Source: an uncultured Bacilli bacterium
GTDB taxonomy: Bacteria > Bacillota_I > Bacilli_A > RF39 > UBA660
Direction: 5' to 3'
Assembly (NCBI GenBank): GCA_934167885.1
Contig: CAKPMB010000017.1
Location: 1-34,452, forward strand
Length of the DNA: 34,452 bases
Part shown: positions 6,419 to 14,742 of the stretch, piece by piece
Position numbering within the stretch: position 1 is the stretch's first letter
Layout of the letters: each line of letters opens with the position of its first letter
The notes under the pieces: generated by a model
Databases searched by the model: none
Told to the model about the DNA's origin: nothing
Seen by the model: the letters and a program-made list of their open reading frames with translations, nothing else
Translations under genes and position numbers: made by a program

Positions 6419-7315
6419 TTAGTATATTTTATAATATGAATTATATGTAACCATCACACTATCTTTTAAAATAATTACAATGTTATCAAACTTACTCTTT
6501 TTAAATAAATCTTTTAATTCATTAAAAATAAGTTCTGGATATATATCAATAGGATAATCAATAGGATGAATTAATAAAATAAATTTATCATAATGAATTT
6601 TTTGTCTTTTCATTTCTTCTTTATAAATATTCTTTAACTTATATTCTTTATTTTCAATTAAACTACGAAGTGATTTAAAATTATACGTATTGTTATACTC
6701 AAAAGAAACAATAGGAATTAAAGTTCTTTTATTATTATATATAATATTTTTGTTATGAATTAAAATTATTTTCATAGGGACACTATATTTTTGTTTGAGG
6801 GTAATTGCAAAACGTAGTTCTTGATCTTTTATAGATAATGCCGAAAGAAACTCTTCTAGGGACATTTTTTTTAAAAGACCATCAATTGTAGCATTATACA
6901 ATAGTGTTTCATTATTATAGAAATGATTTTTATTTATTTCTATTTCTTCTATATATAATGATCCTTTTAAAATATCATCCATAATATCATGAACATTATC
7001 ATAATATATAGCATCAATTATATTTAAAAGTGGCTTTCTACCAAGACATGCATATATTTTTTCAATAAAATTAGCACTGTTTATATATTTTAAAACTTTT
7101 TTATATAATCTGTTAGAATAATCAGTTTCTTGTTGATAAAAGTATCCGGTTGCTTCAATAGCGTATAATTTATTTTGGTATTTGAACATACAATCTGGAT
7201 GAACCATTGTTTCAATATAAGTTGGCTTTAAATTCATTGTTTTCTCGGCATAAATAGTTGTGTAATATTTTTCCATATCTTTTTTTATTTTTTCTTTTTT
7301 ATTTATCTTCTTCAT
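6419..7315 (-). CDS. Hypothetical protein, 298 residues
   Basis: No family recognised. The protein is soluble, lysine- and tyrosine-rich, with no signal peptide or membrane helix. An N-terminal stretch, MVHPDCMFKYQNKLYAIEATG, has the spacing PD-(x13)-E-x-T. This loosely recalls the PD-(D/E)xK nuclease core with the last Lys replaced; it is only suggestive. The middle has repeated hydrophobic strands (MKIILIHNKNIIY, LIPIVSFEY) and the C-terminus two more (FILLIHPIDYP, NIVIILKDS). I use ATG 7315, five bases after GGTGA; the longer frame to 7327 would need a TTG or GTG. Its stop is 39 bases before the Nudix start, with a Nudix promoter between, so it may or may not be cotranscribed. Confidence 0.65.
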   Translation of the reverse strand: MKKINKKEKIKKDMEKYYTTIYAEKTMNLKPTYIETMVHPDCMFKYQNKLYAIEATGYFYQQETDYSNRLYKKVLKYINSANFIEKIYACLGRKPLLNIIDAIYYDNVHDIMDDILKGSLYIEEIEINKNHFYNNETLLYNATIDGLLKKMSLEEFLSALSIKDQELRFAITLKQKYSVPMKIILIHNKNIIYNNKRTLIPIVSFEYNNTYNFKSLRSLIENKEYKLKNIYKEEMKRQKIHYDKFILLIHPIDYPIDIYPELIFNELKDLFKKSKFDNIVIILKDSVMVTYNSYYKIY

Positions 7316-7404
7316 ATCATTCACCAATTATATCATAACACATTGCTTTATTAATTGCATTATGTATATTTCTTCTTTTAATACATACTATTTATTGGTG
7401 GTTT

Positions 7405-7761
7405 ATGGAAATTAAGTTTATTTTAAAAAGTTTGACATGGTTCTTTATTATTTTATTCTGTTCTTTATTTATTTTCAATGTCTTATATTATTTTGATATT
7501 ATCAGTAATAACACAATTAAATATTTAAAAATTGCATCTTTAATTGTTGCATGCTTTACTTCGGGTTTTATAAGAGGCATTACATCTTCTAACAAGGGAT
7601 ATGTAAATGGTTTGAAAATTTCGGCTATAATTATTCTTTTATTCTTAACAGTCACTATTTTTTTAAAACAATTTAGTCTTAAATGTATTATTTATTACGC
7701 AATAATAACAGCAACTATTACTCTTGGTTCGATGATTGGTATAAATAAAAAAAGAAGTTGA
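7405..7761 (+). CDS. TIGR04086 (YrzE-like) family membrane protein
   Basis: A 118-residue protein with four hydrophobic segments (about 10-32, 42-60, 70-85 and 92-112). The short glycine-rich motif SGFIRGITSSNKGYVNGLK between helices 2 and 3 is what I remember as the TIGR04086 pattern. The function of that family is not established. The start is well supported (TTGGTGGTTT before ATG). Monocistronic between divergent and convergent neighbours, closed by a strong terminator. Confidence 0.75.
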   Translation: MEIKFILKSLTWFFIILFCSLFIFNVLYYFDIISNNTIKYLKIASLIVACFTSGFIRGITSSNKGYVNGLKISAIIILLFLTVTIFLKQFSLKCIIYYAIITATITLGSMIGINKKRS

Positions 7762-7763
7762 TA

Positions 7764-7799
7764 CTAAAAAACATATACATTTTGAAAGTATATGTTTTT
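7764..7799. terminator. Bidirectional intrinsic terminator
   Basis: Perfect 12-bp stem AAAAACATATAC (7767-7778) / GTATATGTTTTT (7788-7799), 9-nt loop, T-run on the plus strand and A-run before it, so it can serve both the membrane protein and the convergent NlpC/P60 gene. Confidence 0.85.
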
Positions 7800-7804
7800 G
7801 CTTT

Positions 7805-9622
7805 TTATCGTCTCTTTTTTAAAGCTGAAATTAGTGATCCACCAAAGACGTATATTATAAATATTATTAGTAAAAGAATAATGACATAGTATATTATTTG
7901 CCATGCACTAAGACTAGTTTCACTTGATGAATCTTTTGATACATTAATTGTTTTCAACGTAACATTACCACAAGAATCTTTAGCATATATTTTGATATTT
8001 CCATAGTTAACTGATTGCCAATAGCCTGTATTTTGATAATTAATACCATCTAGAGAATACCCTTCTACACCACAGCCTAAATCAATCGCTGAGACTTTAA
8101 TGGTAACATCATTTTTATTTTTAGTAACCGTTAAATTACCAACGGTTGGACCAGTATTATCAATATTATTTATGGCAATCTTTTTCATAGATGTAATCTT
8201 TTTATTATCCATAACCCAAATATAAAATGTGCCATTATTTTTTACTTCATATTGAAGACTATTACTTTGAGTTTTTACATATTCACTTTCTTTAGGAGTT
8301 GTGCTACTTCCTTTAACAACGTATCCTAAAAGGCCATTAGAGGCACTAAATGATATATTAAGAGTAATTGTTTTCGCATATTTTTGACTGTATGATACAT
8401 TAATAGTTGGAAAGATAGATGCACTTATATCAAAGTCTTTTTTAGATATATTGCCATAAGCATCTCTAACATAGATAGTATATTTATTTTTAGAAACGTT
8501 AATAAAGTAATTGGATTCTTGATAATTAACACCATCTAATGAATAGCTCATTTTAGATTCATCTGTTGCATTAACTGTAATATTAAATGTGCCGTTTTGA
8601 TTATAAGTATAGTCAATATTGTTAATTACAGGATTATTAGTGTCCTTGTATATATTTGTTATTGATACTTTGACAACCGAAGTTTGATTTTTAGTATCAA
8701 TGGCATGCACATAATAATCACCATTTTGTGTAACGGTATATTCCGTCGTAATCCTAAGTTTATTATAAGCGTCCGTCCATTTTTGGGGGGTTGATACACT
8801 TTTAGAAACAGTAACTCCTTTAATTCCTTTATCATCAGTTATGGTTATTTTAATAACACGATTTTTTTCGTTAGAGACAATGCTTGTATTAATAACCGGT
8901 GGATTATCTACTGCACCGATATCTTCTTGTTTTTTAGTATCGGGCCAAGTTATCACGGTATTCGCTTTAACACTACCATCAACAGCACTTGATATTAGCC
9001 TTATGACATTAACCCTACGACCAGGATATTTAGACTTTAAATCCACAACTTCTGAACCAAGGTTTTTGTTTTTAGCGATAGCGGAAGTTGATACGTGGGC
9101 AATTAAACCATCCCCAACATACACCATAATATGTTCGCCAACAATGATAATTAAGTCTCCTTTATGCAAACTATCGTAATTTATACTGTTAACATTGGTA
9201 TTAACCAATACATTATAAAACGGAGTTCCTTGCCGGGCACTAGCCACAAAATCAGAAACTGTCCATGGTCTTGCAGATGAATTTTGATATGTCCTAATTC
9301 CTAATGTTTTATTATAAACGTATGAAGCAAAACTCGAACAATCAAAAGCCCATTTATTGGCATTTATTGAATTGACATTGTGAGCATCTCCGGCAAACCA
9401 CGATAATTGACCAGCCATTCCTTCATTTCGCCTATTTCCTTGGCTATAAGCTATAAGAGGAAAACCTCGATCATCTGCATGTTCTGTGGCAGATTTTAAA
9501 ATCATATTCTTAGCGAAAGCAGCCACATCCTCCTCTTGAAGAGAACTCATCTCCGCTTTACAATCAATTATGCCTATAAAAAATATTATAAATAGCAAAA
9601 ACATTTTTACCAATTTTTTCAT
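7805..9622 (-). CDS. Membrane-anchored NlpC/P60-type cell-wall peptidase with Ig-like repeats
   Basis: A surface enzyme of 605 residues. It has an N-terminal signal peptide (KKLVKMFLLFIIFFIGIIDCKA) and then a ~200-residue NlpC/P60-like cysteine peptidase domain with nucleophile FDCSSFASYVYNKTLG and catalytic His in GEHIMVYVGDGLIAHV. At least three Ig-like modules follow; two share (Y)SLDG(V/I)NYQ and (I)Y(A/V)(R/K)D(A/S)xGN. A C-terminal membrane helix (IIYYVIILLLIIFIIYVFG) ends in KKRR. The protein should sit outside the membrane, facing peptidoglycan, where NlpC/P60 enzymes cut stem peptides. ATG 9622 is preferred over the in-frame GTG at 9628, which lies in the ribosome site. The gene is divergent from the two-component system at 9758, which could regulate it. 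Confidence 0.88.
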   Translation of the reverse strand: MKKLVKMFLLFIIFFIGIIDCKAEMSSLQEEDVAAFAKNMILKSATEHADDRGFPLIAYSQGNRRNEGMAGQLSWFAGDAHNVNSINANKWAFDCSSFASYVYNKTLGIRTYQNSSARPWTVSDFVASARQGTPFYNVLVNTNVNSINYDSLHKGDLIIIVGEHIMVYVGDGLIAHVSTSAIAKNKNLGSEVVDLKSKYPGRRVNVIRLISSAVDGSVKANTVITWPDTKKQEDIGAVDNPPVINTSIVSNEKNRVIKITITDDKGIKGVTVSKSVSTPQKWTDAYNKLRITTEYTVTQNGDYYVHAIDTKNQTSVVKVSITNIYKDTNNPVINNIDYTYNQNGTFNITVNATDESKMSYSLDGVNYQESNYFINVSKNKYTIYVRDAYGNISKKDFDISASIFPTINVSYSQKYAKTITLNISFSASNGLLGYVVKGSSTTPKESEYVKTQSNSLQYEVKNNGTFYIWVMDNKKITSMKKIAINNIDNTGPTVGNLTVTKNKNDVTIKVSAIDLGCGVEGYSLDGINYQNTGYWQSVNYGNIKIYAKDSCGNVTLKTINVSKDSSSETSLSAWQIIYYVIILLLIIFIIYVFGGSLISALKKRR

Positions 9623-9734
9623 AATCACACTCTACTCTACAAGTATAACAATTTTATAATAAAATGACAATAAATGATTTATACAAATTACATAGTTATT
9701 ACAATAAATTCACACATTTTTCATAAAAATATAT

Positions 9735-9757
9735 TATAATATTCACAGGTGATTGAT
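9735..9757 (+). promoter_or_regulatory. -10 element and ribosome site of the two-component operon
   Basis: TATAAT at 9735-9740 lies 17 bases upstream of the preferred GTG start at 9758. AGGTGAT (9747-9753) is the ribosome site. No good -35 is seen, as expected for an activator-dependent or weak promoter. Confidence 0.45.
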
Positions 9758-10420
9758 GTGAAAGTTTTAATTATTGATGATGAAAAATTAATACGTGATG
9801 TTATTAAGACATATTGCGTAAACGAAGGATACGAAGTATTAGAAGCTGAAAATGGTCTTGATGCTTTAAATATCCTTGCTAATAGCAAAGTTGATGCTAT
9901 TGTTTTAGATATAATGATGCCTAAAATGGATGGCTATACTTTTTTTAAAGAAATGAAACAAAAATACAGTATTCCCACTATTGTTGTCTCAGCAAGGGGT
10001 GATGAATATGATAAACTTTTGGGATTCGATTTGGGTATTGATGATTATTTAACAAAACCTTTTAGTCCTAAAGAACTAGTTGCTAGAATAAAAGCCATAA
10101 CCAAAAGATATAATGACGATGTAGACGAATTTAAATATAAAACCTTACGAATAGACTTTAAAGGGCATGTTTTATATATTGATGAAAAGGAAGTTAAAGT
10201 TACCTTAAAAGAATTTGAACTAATGAAGTATTTTATTAGTAACCCTAATATTGCCATTACAAGAGAAGAATTATTGAACAAAATATGGGGATATGATTTC
10301 TATGGCGATGATCGAACTATCGATACACACATAAAAATGCTTCGTTCATCTCTTGGCAAATATCGTGATTTAATAACAACTGTGCGTGGTGTAGGATATA
10401 AGTTTGTTTATGAAAACTAA
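9758..10420 (+). CDS. OmpR/PhoB-family response regulator
   Basis: A DNA-binding response regulator. The receiver domain has the acidic pair in VLIIDDEKLIRD, the phospho-acceptor Asp in AIVLDIMMPKMDG, the Thr/Ser switch as VVSARG, and the Lys in DDYLTKPFSPKEL. The C-terminal winged helix follows (TLKEFELMKYF, ITREELLNKIWGYDF, RTIDTHIKMLRSSLG, TTVRGVGYKF). I choose GTG 9758 because AGGTGAT ends a few bases before it; an in-frame GTG at 9749 is part of that ribosome site. The partner kinase gene overlaps its 3' end by 11 bases. The regulated genes are unknown; the divergent NlpC/P60 gene is an obvious candidate. Confidence 0.95.
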   Translation: MKVLIIDDEKLIRDVIKTYCVNEGYEVLEAENGLDALNILANSKVDAIVLDIMMPKMDGYTFFKEMKQKYSIPTIVVSARGDEYDKLLGFDLGIDDYLTKPFSPKELVARIKAITKRYNDDVDEFKYKTLRIDFKGHVLYIDEKEVKVTLKEFELMKYFISNPNIAITREELLNKIWGYDFYGDDRTIDTHIKMLRSSLGKYRDLITTVRGVGYKFVYEN

Positions 10421-11840
10421 AAGTTTGAAATGGACAGTATATTTATATTTAATAGGTTTTTCTTGTTTAATTTTAGTTTTTTTATGGACATTTCAAATAA
10501 TATTTTTAAAATATTATTATGAGTCTTACAAAACCAATGAACTAGAACAAACGCTTGAAACTATTAAACTAAATTATAAATATGATAGTTCCAATTTATA
10601 TGAAACTCTTGAAGAATATGCATATGATCGTGGAATATGTTCAGAAATAACCACTAATGGCGTTGTTACCTACACTACTAACCCTACTAATCGTGGTTGT
10701 TTAAATATTTATGATCAAACCAATAAATTAGCGATTCAAAAAGAAAAAAATAATTTTTTGGCAAGTGATAATGAAAAGTTTAGACTTAGAATAATTAATA
10801 AAAGTCTTACTAATAAAACATTAGTTTATGGTATTAAATTATCTAGTGAAAGTGCTATCTTTATTAATACAAGTATTGATCCGATTGATTCAACAGTAAC
10901 TATATTAAAGAATCAATTTTCAATTATTACTTTTATCGTAATTGTGCTTGCGACTATTGTTGCTTACTTTATATCCAACAAAATAACTGGGCCCATTCTT
11001 AATTTAACCAAAAATTCACGAAAGTTATCAAACGGTAATTTTAATATTTCATTTGATACAAATTCATCTATTGTTGAAATAAATGAATTATCTAAGTCTC
11101 TTAATTATACTAAAGATGTTATGAAAAAAAATGATGAATTACGTCGTGACCTTATGGCTAATGTTTCACATGATTTGAAAACACCACTTACCATGATTAA
11201 GGCTTATGCTGAAATGATAAGAGATATTTCTTATAAAGATGACAACAAACGTGAAAATGATGCCAACGTTATTATTGATGAAGTTGATCGTCTTAATTTA
11301 TTAGTTAACGATATCTTGAATCTTTCAAAATTAGAAAGTAACTTGGACTATATAAATTATGAAGAATTCAATTTATCTGAAACTATCAATACAATTGTTA
11401 AACGTTTTAAAATTTTCAGTTTAACCGAAAGCTTTACATTTATTGAAAATGTTCCTGAAAATATCATAGTATATGCCGATAAAACTAAAATAGAACAAGT
11501 CATTTATAATTTAATAGGCAATGCTATTAATTATACAAGTGATAAAAAGAAAATTTATATAACTGTTTTAAAAAGAAAAAAATACGTTCGTGTAGCTATT
11601 ACAGATATTGGTCGTGGTATAAACAAAAAAGATCTTGATAAGATCTGGGATAAATATTATAAATCGGATAAAAATCATAAAAGAAATACCATTGGCACCG
11701 GTCTTGGTTTATCGATTGTTAAACACATATTAGAATTACATAAATTTGAATATGGTGTAGTTACCAAAGAAAATAAAGGAACTACTTTCTTTTTTGAAAT
11801 TAAAAATAAAAAAAATAAGAACTTTGCTACTAATAAATAG
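10410..11840 (+). CDS. Sensor histidine kinase
   Basis: Membrane-bound partner of the response regulator. TM1 is near the N-terminus (WTVYLYLIGFSCLILVFLW), an extracytoplasmic domain of about 130 residues follows, TM2 is ITFIVIVLATIVAYFI, then HAMP (ITGPILNLTKNSRKLSNGNF), HisKA with the phospho-acceptor His in NVSHDLKTPLTMIKAY, and HATPase boxes N (YNLIGNAINYTS), G1 (ITDIGRGI) and G2 (GTGLGLSIVKHI). The sensor domain contains two Cys (DRGICSEI and NRGCLNIY) that could form a disulphide or bind a ligand, as inference. ATG 10410 lies inside the regulator gene, so the two are coupled. A terminator follows directly. Confidence 0.95.
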   Translation: MKTKSLKWTVYLYLIGFSCLILVFLWTFQIIFLKYYYESYKTNELEQTLETIKLNYKYDSSNLYETLEEYAYDRGICSEITTNGVVTYTTNPTNRGCLNIYDQTNKLAIQKEKNNFLASDNEKFRLRIINKSLTNKTLVYGIKLSSESAIFINTSIDPIDSTVTILKNQFSIITFIVIVLATIVAYFISNKITGPILNLTKNSRKLSNGNFNISFDTNSSIVEINELSKSLNYTKDVMKKNDELRRDLMANVSHDLKTPLTMIKAYAEMIRDISYKDDNKRENDANVIIDEVDRLNLLVNDILNLSKLESNLDYINYEEFNLSETINTIVKRFKIFSLTESFTFIENVPENIIVYADKTKIEQVIYNLIGNAINYTSDKKKIYITVLKRKKYVRVAITDIGRGINKKDLDKIWDKYYKSDKNHKRNTIGTGLGLSIVKHILELHKFEYGVVTKENKGTTFFFEIKNKKNKNFATNK

Positions 11841-11858
11841 TTTGCAAAGTTTTTATTT
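11818..11858. terminator. Intrinsic terminator of the two-component operon
   Basis: AACTTTGC (11820-11827) / GCAAAGTT (11844-11851), 16-nt loop, followed by TTTATTTTT. It overlaps the last codons of the kinase and precedes the stop of the convergent gene by a few bases. Confidence 0.75.
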
Positions 11859-12725
11859 TTAACTATTGGCAAAAACAAAAGGATTATCCATTGTGCCATC
11901 ACCAGTTGATATTAAAACATCTTTCTTTAAATAAACACATGGAATAATATTAGCTTCTACTAATTCAACGCTCTCTAAATTGCCATTTGCCCGCACAATA
12001 TTTATCTTACTGCCTTGATATCCCATCGTAAAATAGTCAATGTCCATTGATAACCAATTACTATCTTTAGATGATGCATAATTGTTTAGAGCATTATTAT
12101 AAAAACTACTAGATGCTGTTAAACCAAAATCACTGCCATTTATAAGACCAATATAATTCGCCGAAGGATTACTATTTTCTAAAGAATAAGCAATATGTGG
12201 ATTCACATTAACATTATATGGTGAATTATACCAGTTTACCTTAGCAATTATGCTTCGATCATTAGAAGCCATAGATACATAATAATCATTATTTAAATAT
12301 GTAAGAATATTGCTATCAGCAATTTTGTAATTATCAGGTGTTTCTTTCTTTAGAGAATTAGCCTTTACTAACTTAACATATTTAGCATTTGAAACATTAA
12401 TGACTCCAATAATACGCCAATCATCATTATTAAATTTTACATAATTAGAGGGATTAGCACCGGTATAATAATAATTACCAGTGGTATCGTAATACATATT
12501 ACCCATTTTAATTAATTTATACGTTGCTAATTTACTAGTATATTCTTCGCTTACAGTATTAACACCCTGATTATTTACATAATTAATTATTTCAGATTTA
12601 GCCGTTTTAGTCATTTTATAACGACTATTCAAAACATCAAGTAATAAATACATAATACCCATCACAAGAATAACCATAGAATATAAAATGACCGATATTG
12701 CAAACCCTTTATTATTCATTTTCAT
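11859..12725 (-). CDS. Prepilin-like surface protein with DGT-NP(F/Y)V-type C-terminus
   Basis: A 288-residue protein with an N-terminal prepilin-like leader (MNNKGFAISVILYSMVIL) and one hydrophobic helix, but no Glu at position 5 of the mature part, as in minor pilins. After it come a DDWRIIGVI strand and a C-terminus VLISTGDGTMDNPFVF. The same C-terminal pattern ends the protein at 33766-34452 (LLISSGDGTAQNPYIL), so both probably share a C-type-lectin-like or DUF6273-like fold. This copy has normal A+T-rich composition and no sign of diversification. I use ATG 12725 (after GATGGTGATAAG). A frame open to 12782 would overlap rsmD and lacks a ribosome site. No pilus assembly genes are present. 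Confidence 0.7.
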   Translation of the reverse strand: MKMNNKGFAISVILYSMVILVMGIMYLLLDVLNSRYKMTKTAKSEIINYVNNQGVNTVSEEYTSKLATYKLIKMGNMYYDTTGNYYYTGANPSNYVKFNNDDWRIIGVINVSNAKYVKLVKANSLKKETPDNYKIADSNILTYLNNDYYVSMASNDRSIIAKVNWYNSPYNVNVNPHIAYSLENSNPSANYIGLINGSDFGLTASSSFYNNALNNYASSKDSNWLSMDIDYFTMGYQGSKINIVRANGNLESVELVEANIIPCVYLKKDVLISTGDGTMDNPFVFANS

Positions 12726-12741
12726 CTTATCACCATCTTTA

Positions 12742-13293
12742 TTATAAAGTATTTTTGTAAATAAAGACATATTTATCACCATATTTTTTAAATTTGATTA
12801 ATAAAAAGCCTTCTTCTTCATCCTCAAAATAATTTTCAGACACTTCACTTATAATTAATGCATTAGGACTTAATAAATCATTTTTTCGCATATATTGCAT
12901 AATATCTTTACAAACATGCATTTTATATGGTGGATCTAAAAAAACCAAATCAAACTTAATTTTATTATCAGTATAATACTTTAAAGCTTTTAAATAATCA
13001 TAATTGGTGGTTTTAAAATAATCCTTAATGCCAAATTTATTAATATTATTATTAATCACCTTAAAACATTCTTTATTGAAATCATTCAAATAAACATATC
13101 TAGCACCATTACTATATGCTTCAAAGCCATAATTTCCACTACCTGCAAACAAATCAAGGACAATACTTCCATTAATTTTATTTTGAATGGTTGCAAAAAC
13201 GCTTTCTTTAACTCTATCCATAGTAGGACGTGTGCCTTCTATATCATATCCATTTATTATTCTTCCTTTTAATTTACCACTTATTATTTTCAC
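12742..13293 (-). CDS. rsmD: 16S rRNA (guanine966-N2)-methyltransferase RsmD
   Basis: RsmD methylates G966 of 16S rRNA using S-adenosylmethionine. Family marks: MKIISGKLKGR at the start, TRPTMDRVKESVF, the SAM site VLDLFAGSGNYGFEA, the acidic loop VYLNDFN, and the catalytic NPPY-type motif FLDPPYK. Length (183) is normal. The start codon is GTG, preceded by TAGGAATTGCT inside the YlbF-like gene, so the two overlap by 20 bases. The ylbF-rsmD order is the same as in B. subtilis (ylbF-ylbG-rsmD), although ylbG and coaD are missing here. Confidence 0.95.
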   Translation of the reverse strand: MKIISGKLKGRIINGYDIEGTRPTMDRVKESVFATIQNKINGSIVLDLFAGSGNYGFEAYSNGARYVYLNDFNKECFKVINNNINKFGIKDYFKTTNYDYLKALKYYTDNKIKFDLVFLDPPYKMHVCKDIMQYMRKNDLLSPNALIISEVSENYFEDEEEGFLLIKFKKYGDKYVFIYKNTL

Positions 13294-13558
13294 AGCAATT
13301 CCTACTCTCTTTAAATAAATTATTTATTTTAAATATCAAAAAATTTAATGCTGTTTCATTTTCAATATATTGACAAAAAACATCATTTTGATAAAGATGT
13401 TTTTTTATAGCAGCATTCTTAGTTAAACGATATTCATCTAGCAACAATACTAAATCAGCAGGAATATCATTTTTTATTTTTTCTATGTTTTTTATACATG
13501 GCACATTATCTAAAAGATTATATAATTCATCTAATTTTGTGCGTAATTCTTTGTCCAT
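13274..13558 (-). CDS. YlbF/YmcA-like protein
   Basis: A small helical protein of 94 residues directly upstream of rsmD, the position of ylbF in B. subtilis. It shows the loose pattern of that family: LLLDEYRLTKNAA followed by YQNDVFCQYIENETALNFLIFKINNLFKE, compared with the (E)Y..AE..LN.LL..I pattern of YlbF/YmcA. In B. subtilis YlbF and its partners form the Y-complex, which controls RNase Y-dependent mRNA processing. The C-terminus has adjacent cysteines (CCENNKW), and YlbF-type proteins can hold iron-sulphur clusters through such Cys. The assignment rests on synteny plus weak similarity. Confidence 0.55.
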   Translation of the reverse strand: MDKELRTKLDELYNLLDNVPCIKNIEKIKNDIPADLVLLLDEYRLTKNAAIKKHLYQNDVFCQYIENETALNFLIFKINNLFKESRNCCENNKW

Positions 13559-13562
13559 AATT

Positions 13563-14741
13563 TTATTTTTTTATTCCTTTTAGACCTTTGCCTTCAAAGT
13601 TATTTAAAATATTAGTGTCAAATGAATGCACTTTATTTTGTTTATCTTTAAAATCTTTAACAGCGATATTTAAAACTTCATCTAATAATTCTTGATATTC
13701 AATATTTAATTTATCCCATAAATAGAATGATAAAGAGCCTGGTATACTATTAATCTCATTAGCATATACTTTGTTATTTTTTTCATCAATTAAGAAATCA
13801 ATACGCACAACACCACTTGAATTTAATGATCGATATGCCTTAATGGCAATTTCGCGAACTCTTGCACTTTGTTCTTTAGTGATTCTAGCAGGAATGATAC
13901 GACTAGCTGTAAGCATACCTTTAGAAGGTGTCTTCGTTTTAGAACCACCAATATATTTATCTTCATAGGTTAACAAATCATGACTACTACCAACTTCTTC
14001 AATAACACTTAATTTTTGCTTGCGATAATTTCCAAGAACACTAATATTTACTTCTTTAAGATTTGGAACAACTTCTTCTACTAAAATCTTCGTATCATAC
14101 TTAATAGCATCAGTGATAGCTTCACGCAATTCAACTTCATCATGCGTAACTTTGATACCAACACTACTACCAAGACGAGCTGGTTTTACAATCATTGGAT
14201 ATGATAATTTTTCAAGACGTTCAATAATTTTATCACCATTAGATTGATAATCAACATCAAAGAACCAATCATATTTAACAACTGGTACGCCACTATCTTT
14301 CCATATTTGCTTCATAAAAATTTTATCTTGAGAAACAGATGAGGCATAATGATCACTCTCACAATATGGTATACCAATTGTTTCTAAATAACCTTGTAAA
14401 CTACCATCTTCGCCATTCGTTCCATGCATAATTGGGAAACAAATATCAACTTCTGTTATATCACGTCGCAAGAATCCTTTGCTTTGTAAAATAAATTTTC
14501 CATCATCTTTACGATATAATACAACCTTGTTAGCATAACGTTTTAATAAATCCATATCTTTGTATATTTTAATGTCTTTTAGCATTTCACCTGTATACCA
14601 TTCACCATCTTTAGTTATGTAAATAGCCACAACTTCATAACGATTGGTGTCTATATTGTTCATTGCTTGAATTGCTGTAATAACACTTACTTCATGTTCA
14701 ACGCTTACGCCACCAAAAATTACACCTAACTTTATTTTCAT
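13563..14741 (-). CDS. ddl: D-alanine--D-alanine ligase
   Basis: Makes the D-Ala-D-Ala dipeptide for peptidoglycan precursors, in the cytoplasm. ATP-grasp family marks: KLGVIFGGVSVEHEVSV, FPIMHGTNGEDGSLQGYLE, the ATP-binding MIVKPARLGSSVGI, VEEVVPNLKEVNISVLG, YEDKYIGGSKT in the omega-loop, SSGVVRIDFLID and the Mg-binding VYANEINSIPGSLSFYLW. The Tyr of TYEDKY fits D-Ala rather than D-lactate specificity. I place the start at ATG 14741, with GGAGGA about ten bases before it. Upstream in-frame ATGs lie inside the MurF-type gene, which stops two bases earlier. Ddl should feed the dipeptide directly to that ligase. Confidence 0.96.
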   Translation of the reverse strand: MKIKLGVIFGGVSVEHEVSVITAIQAMNNIDTNRYEVVAIYITKDGEWYTGEMLKDIKIYKDMDLLKRYANKVVLYRKDDGKFILQSKGFLRRDITEVDICFPIMHGTNGEDGSLQGYLETIGIPYCESDHYASSVSQDKIFMKQIWKDSGVPVVKYDWFFDVDYQSNGDKIIERLEKLSYPMIVKPARLGSSVGIKVTHDEVELREAITDAIKYDTKILVEEVVPNLKEVNISVLGNYRKQKLSVIEEVGSSHDLLTYEDKYIGGSKTKTPSKGMLTASRIIPARITKEQSARVREIAIKAYRSLNSSGVVRIDFLIDEKNNKVYANEINSIPGSLSFYLWDKLNIEYQELLDEVLNIAVKDFKDKQNKVHSFDTNILNNFEGKGLKGIKK

Positions 14742-14742
14742 T

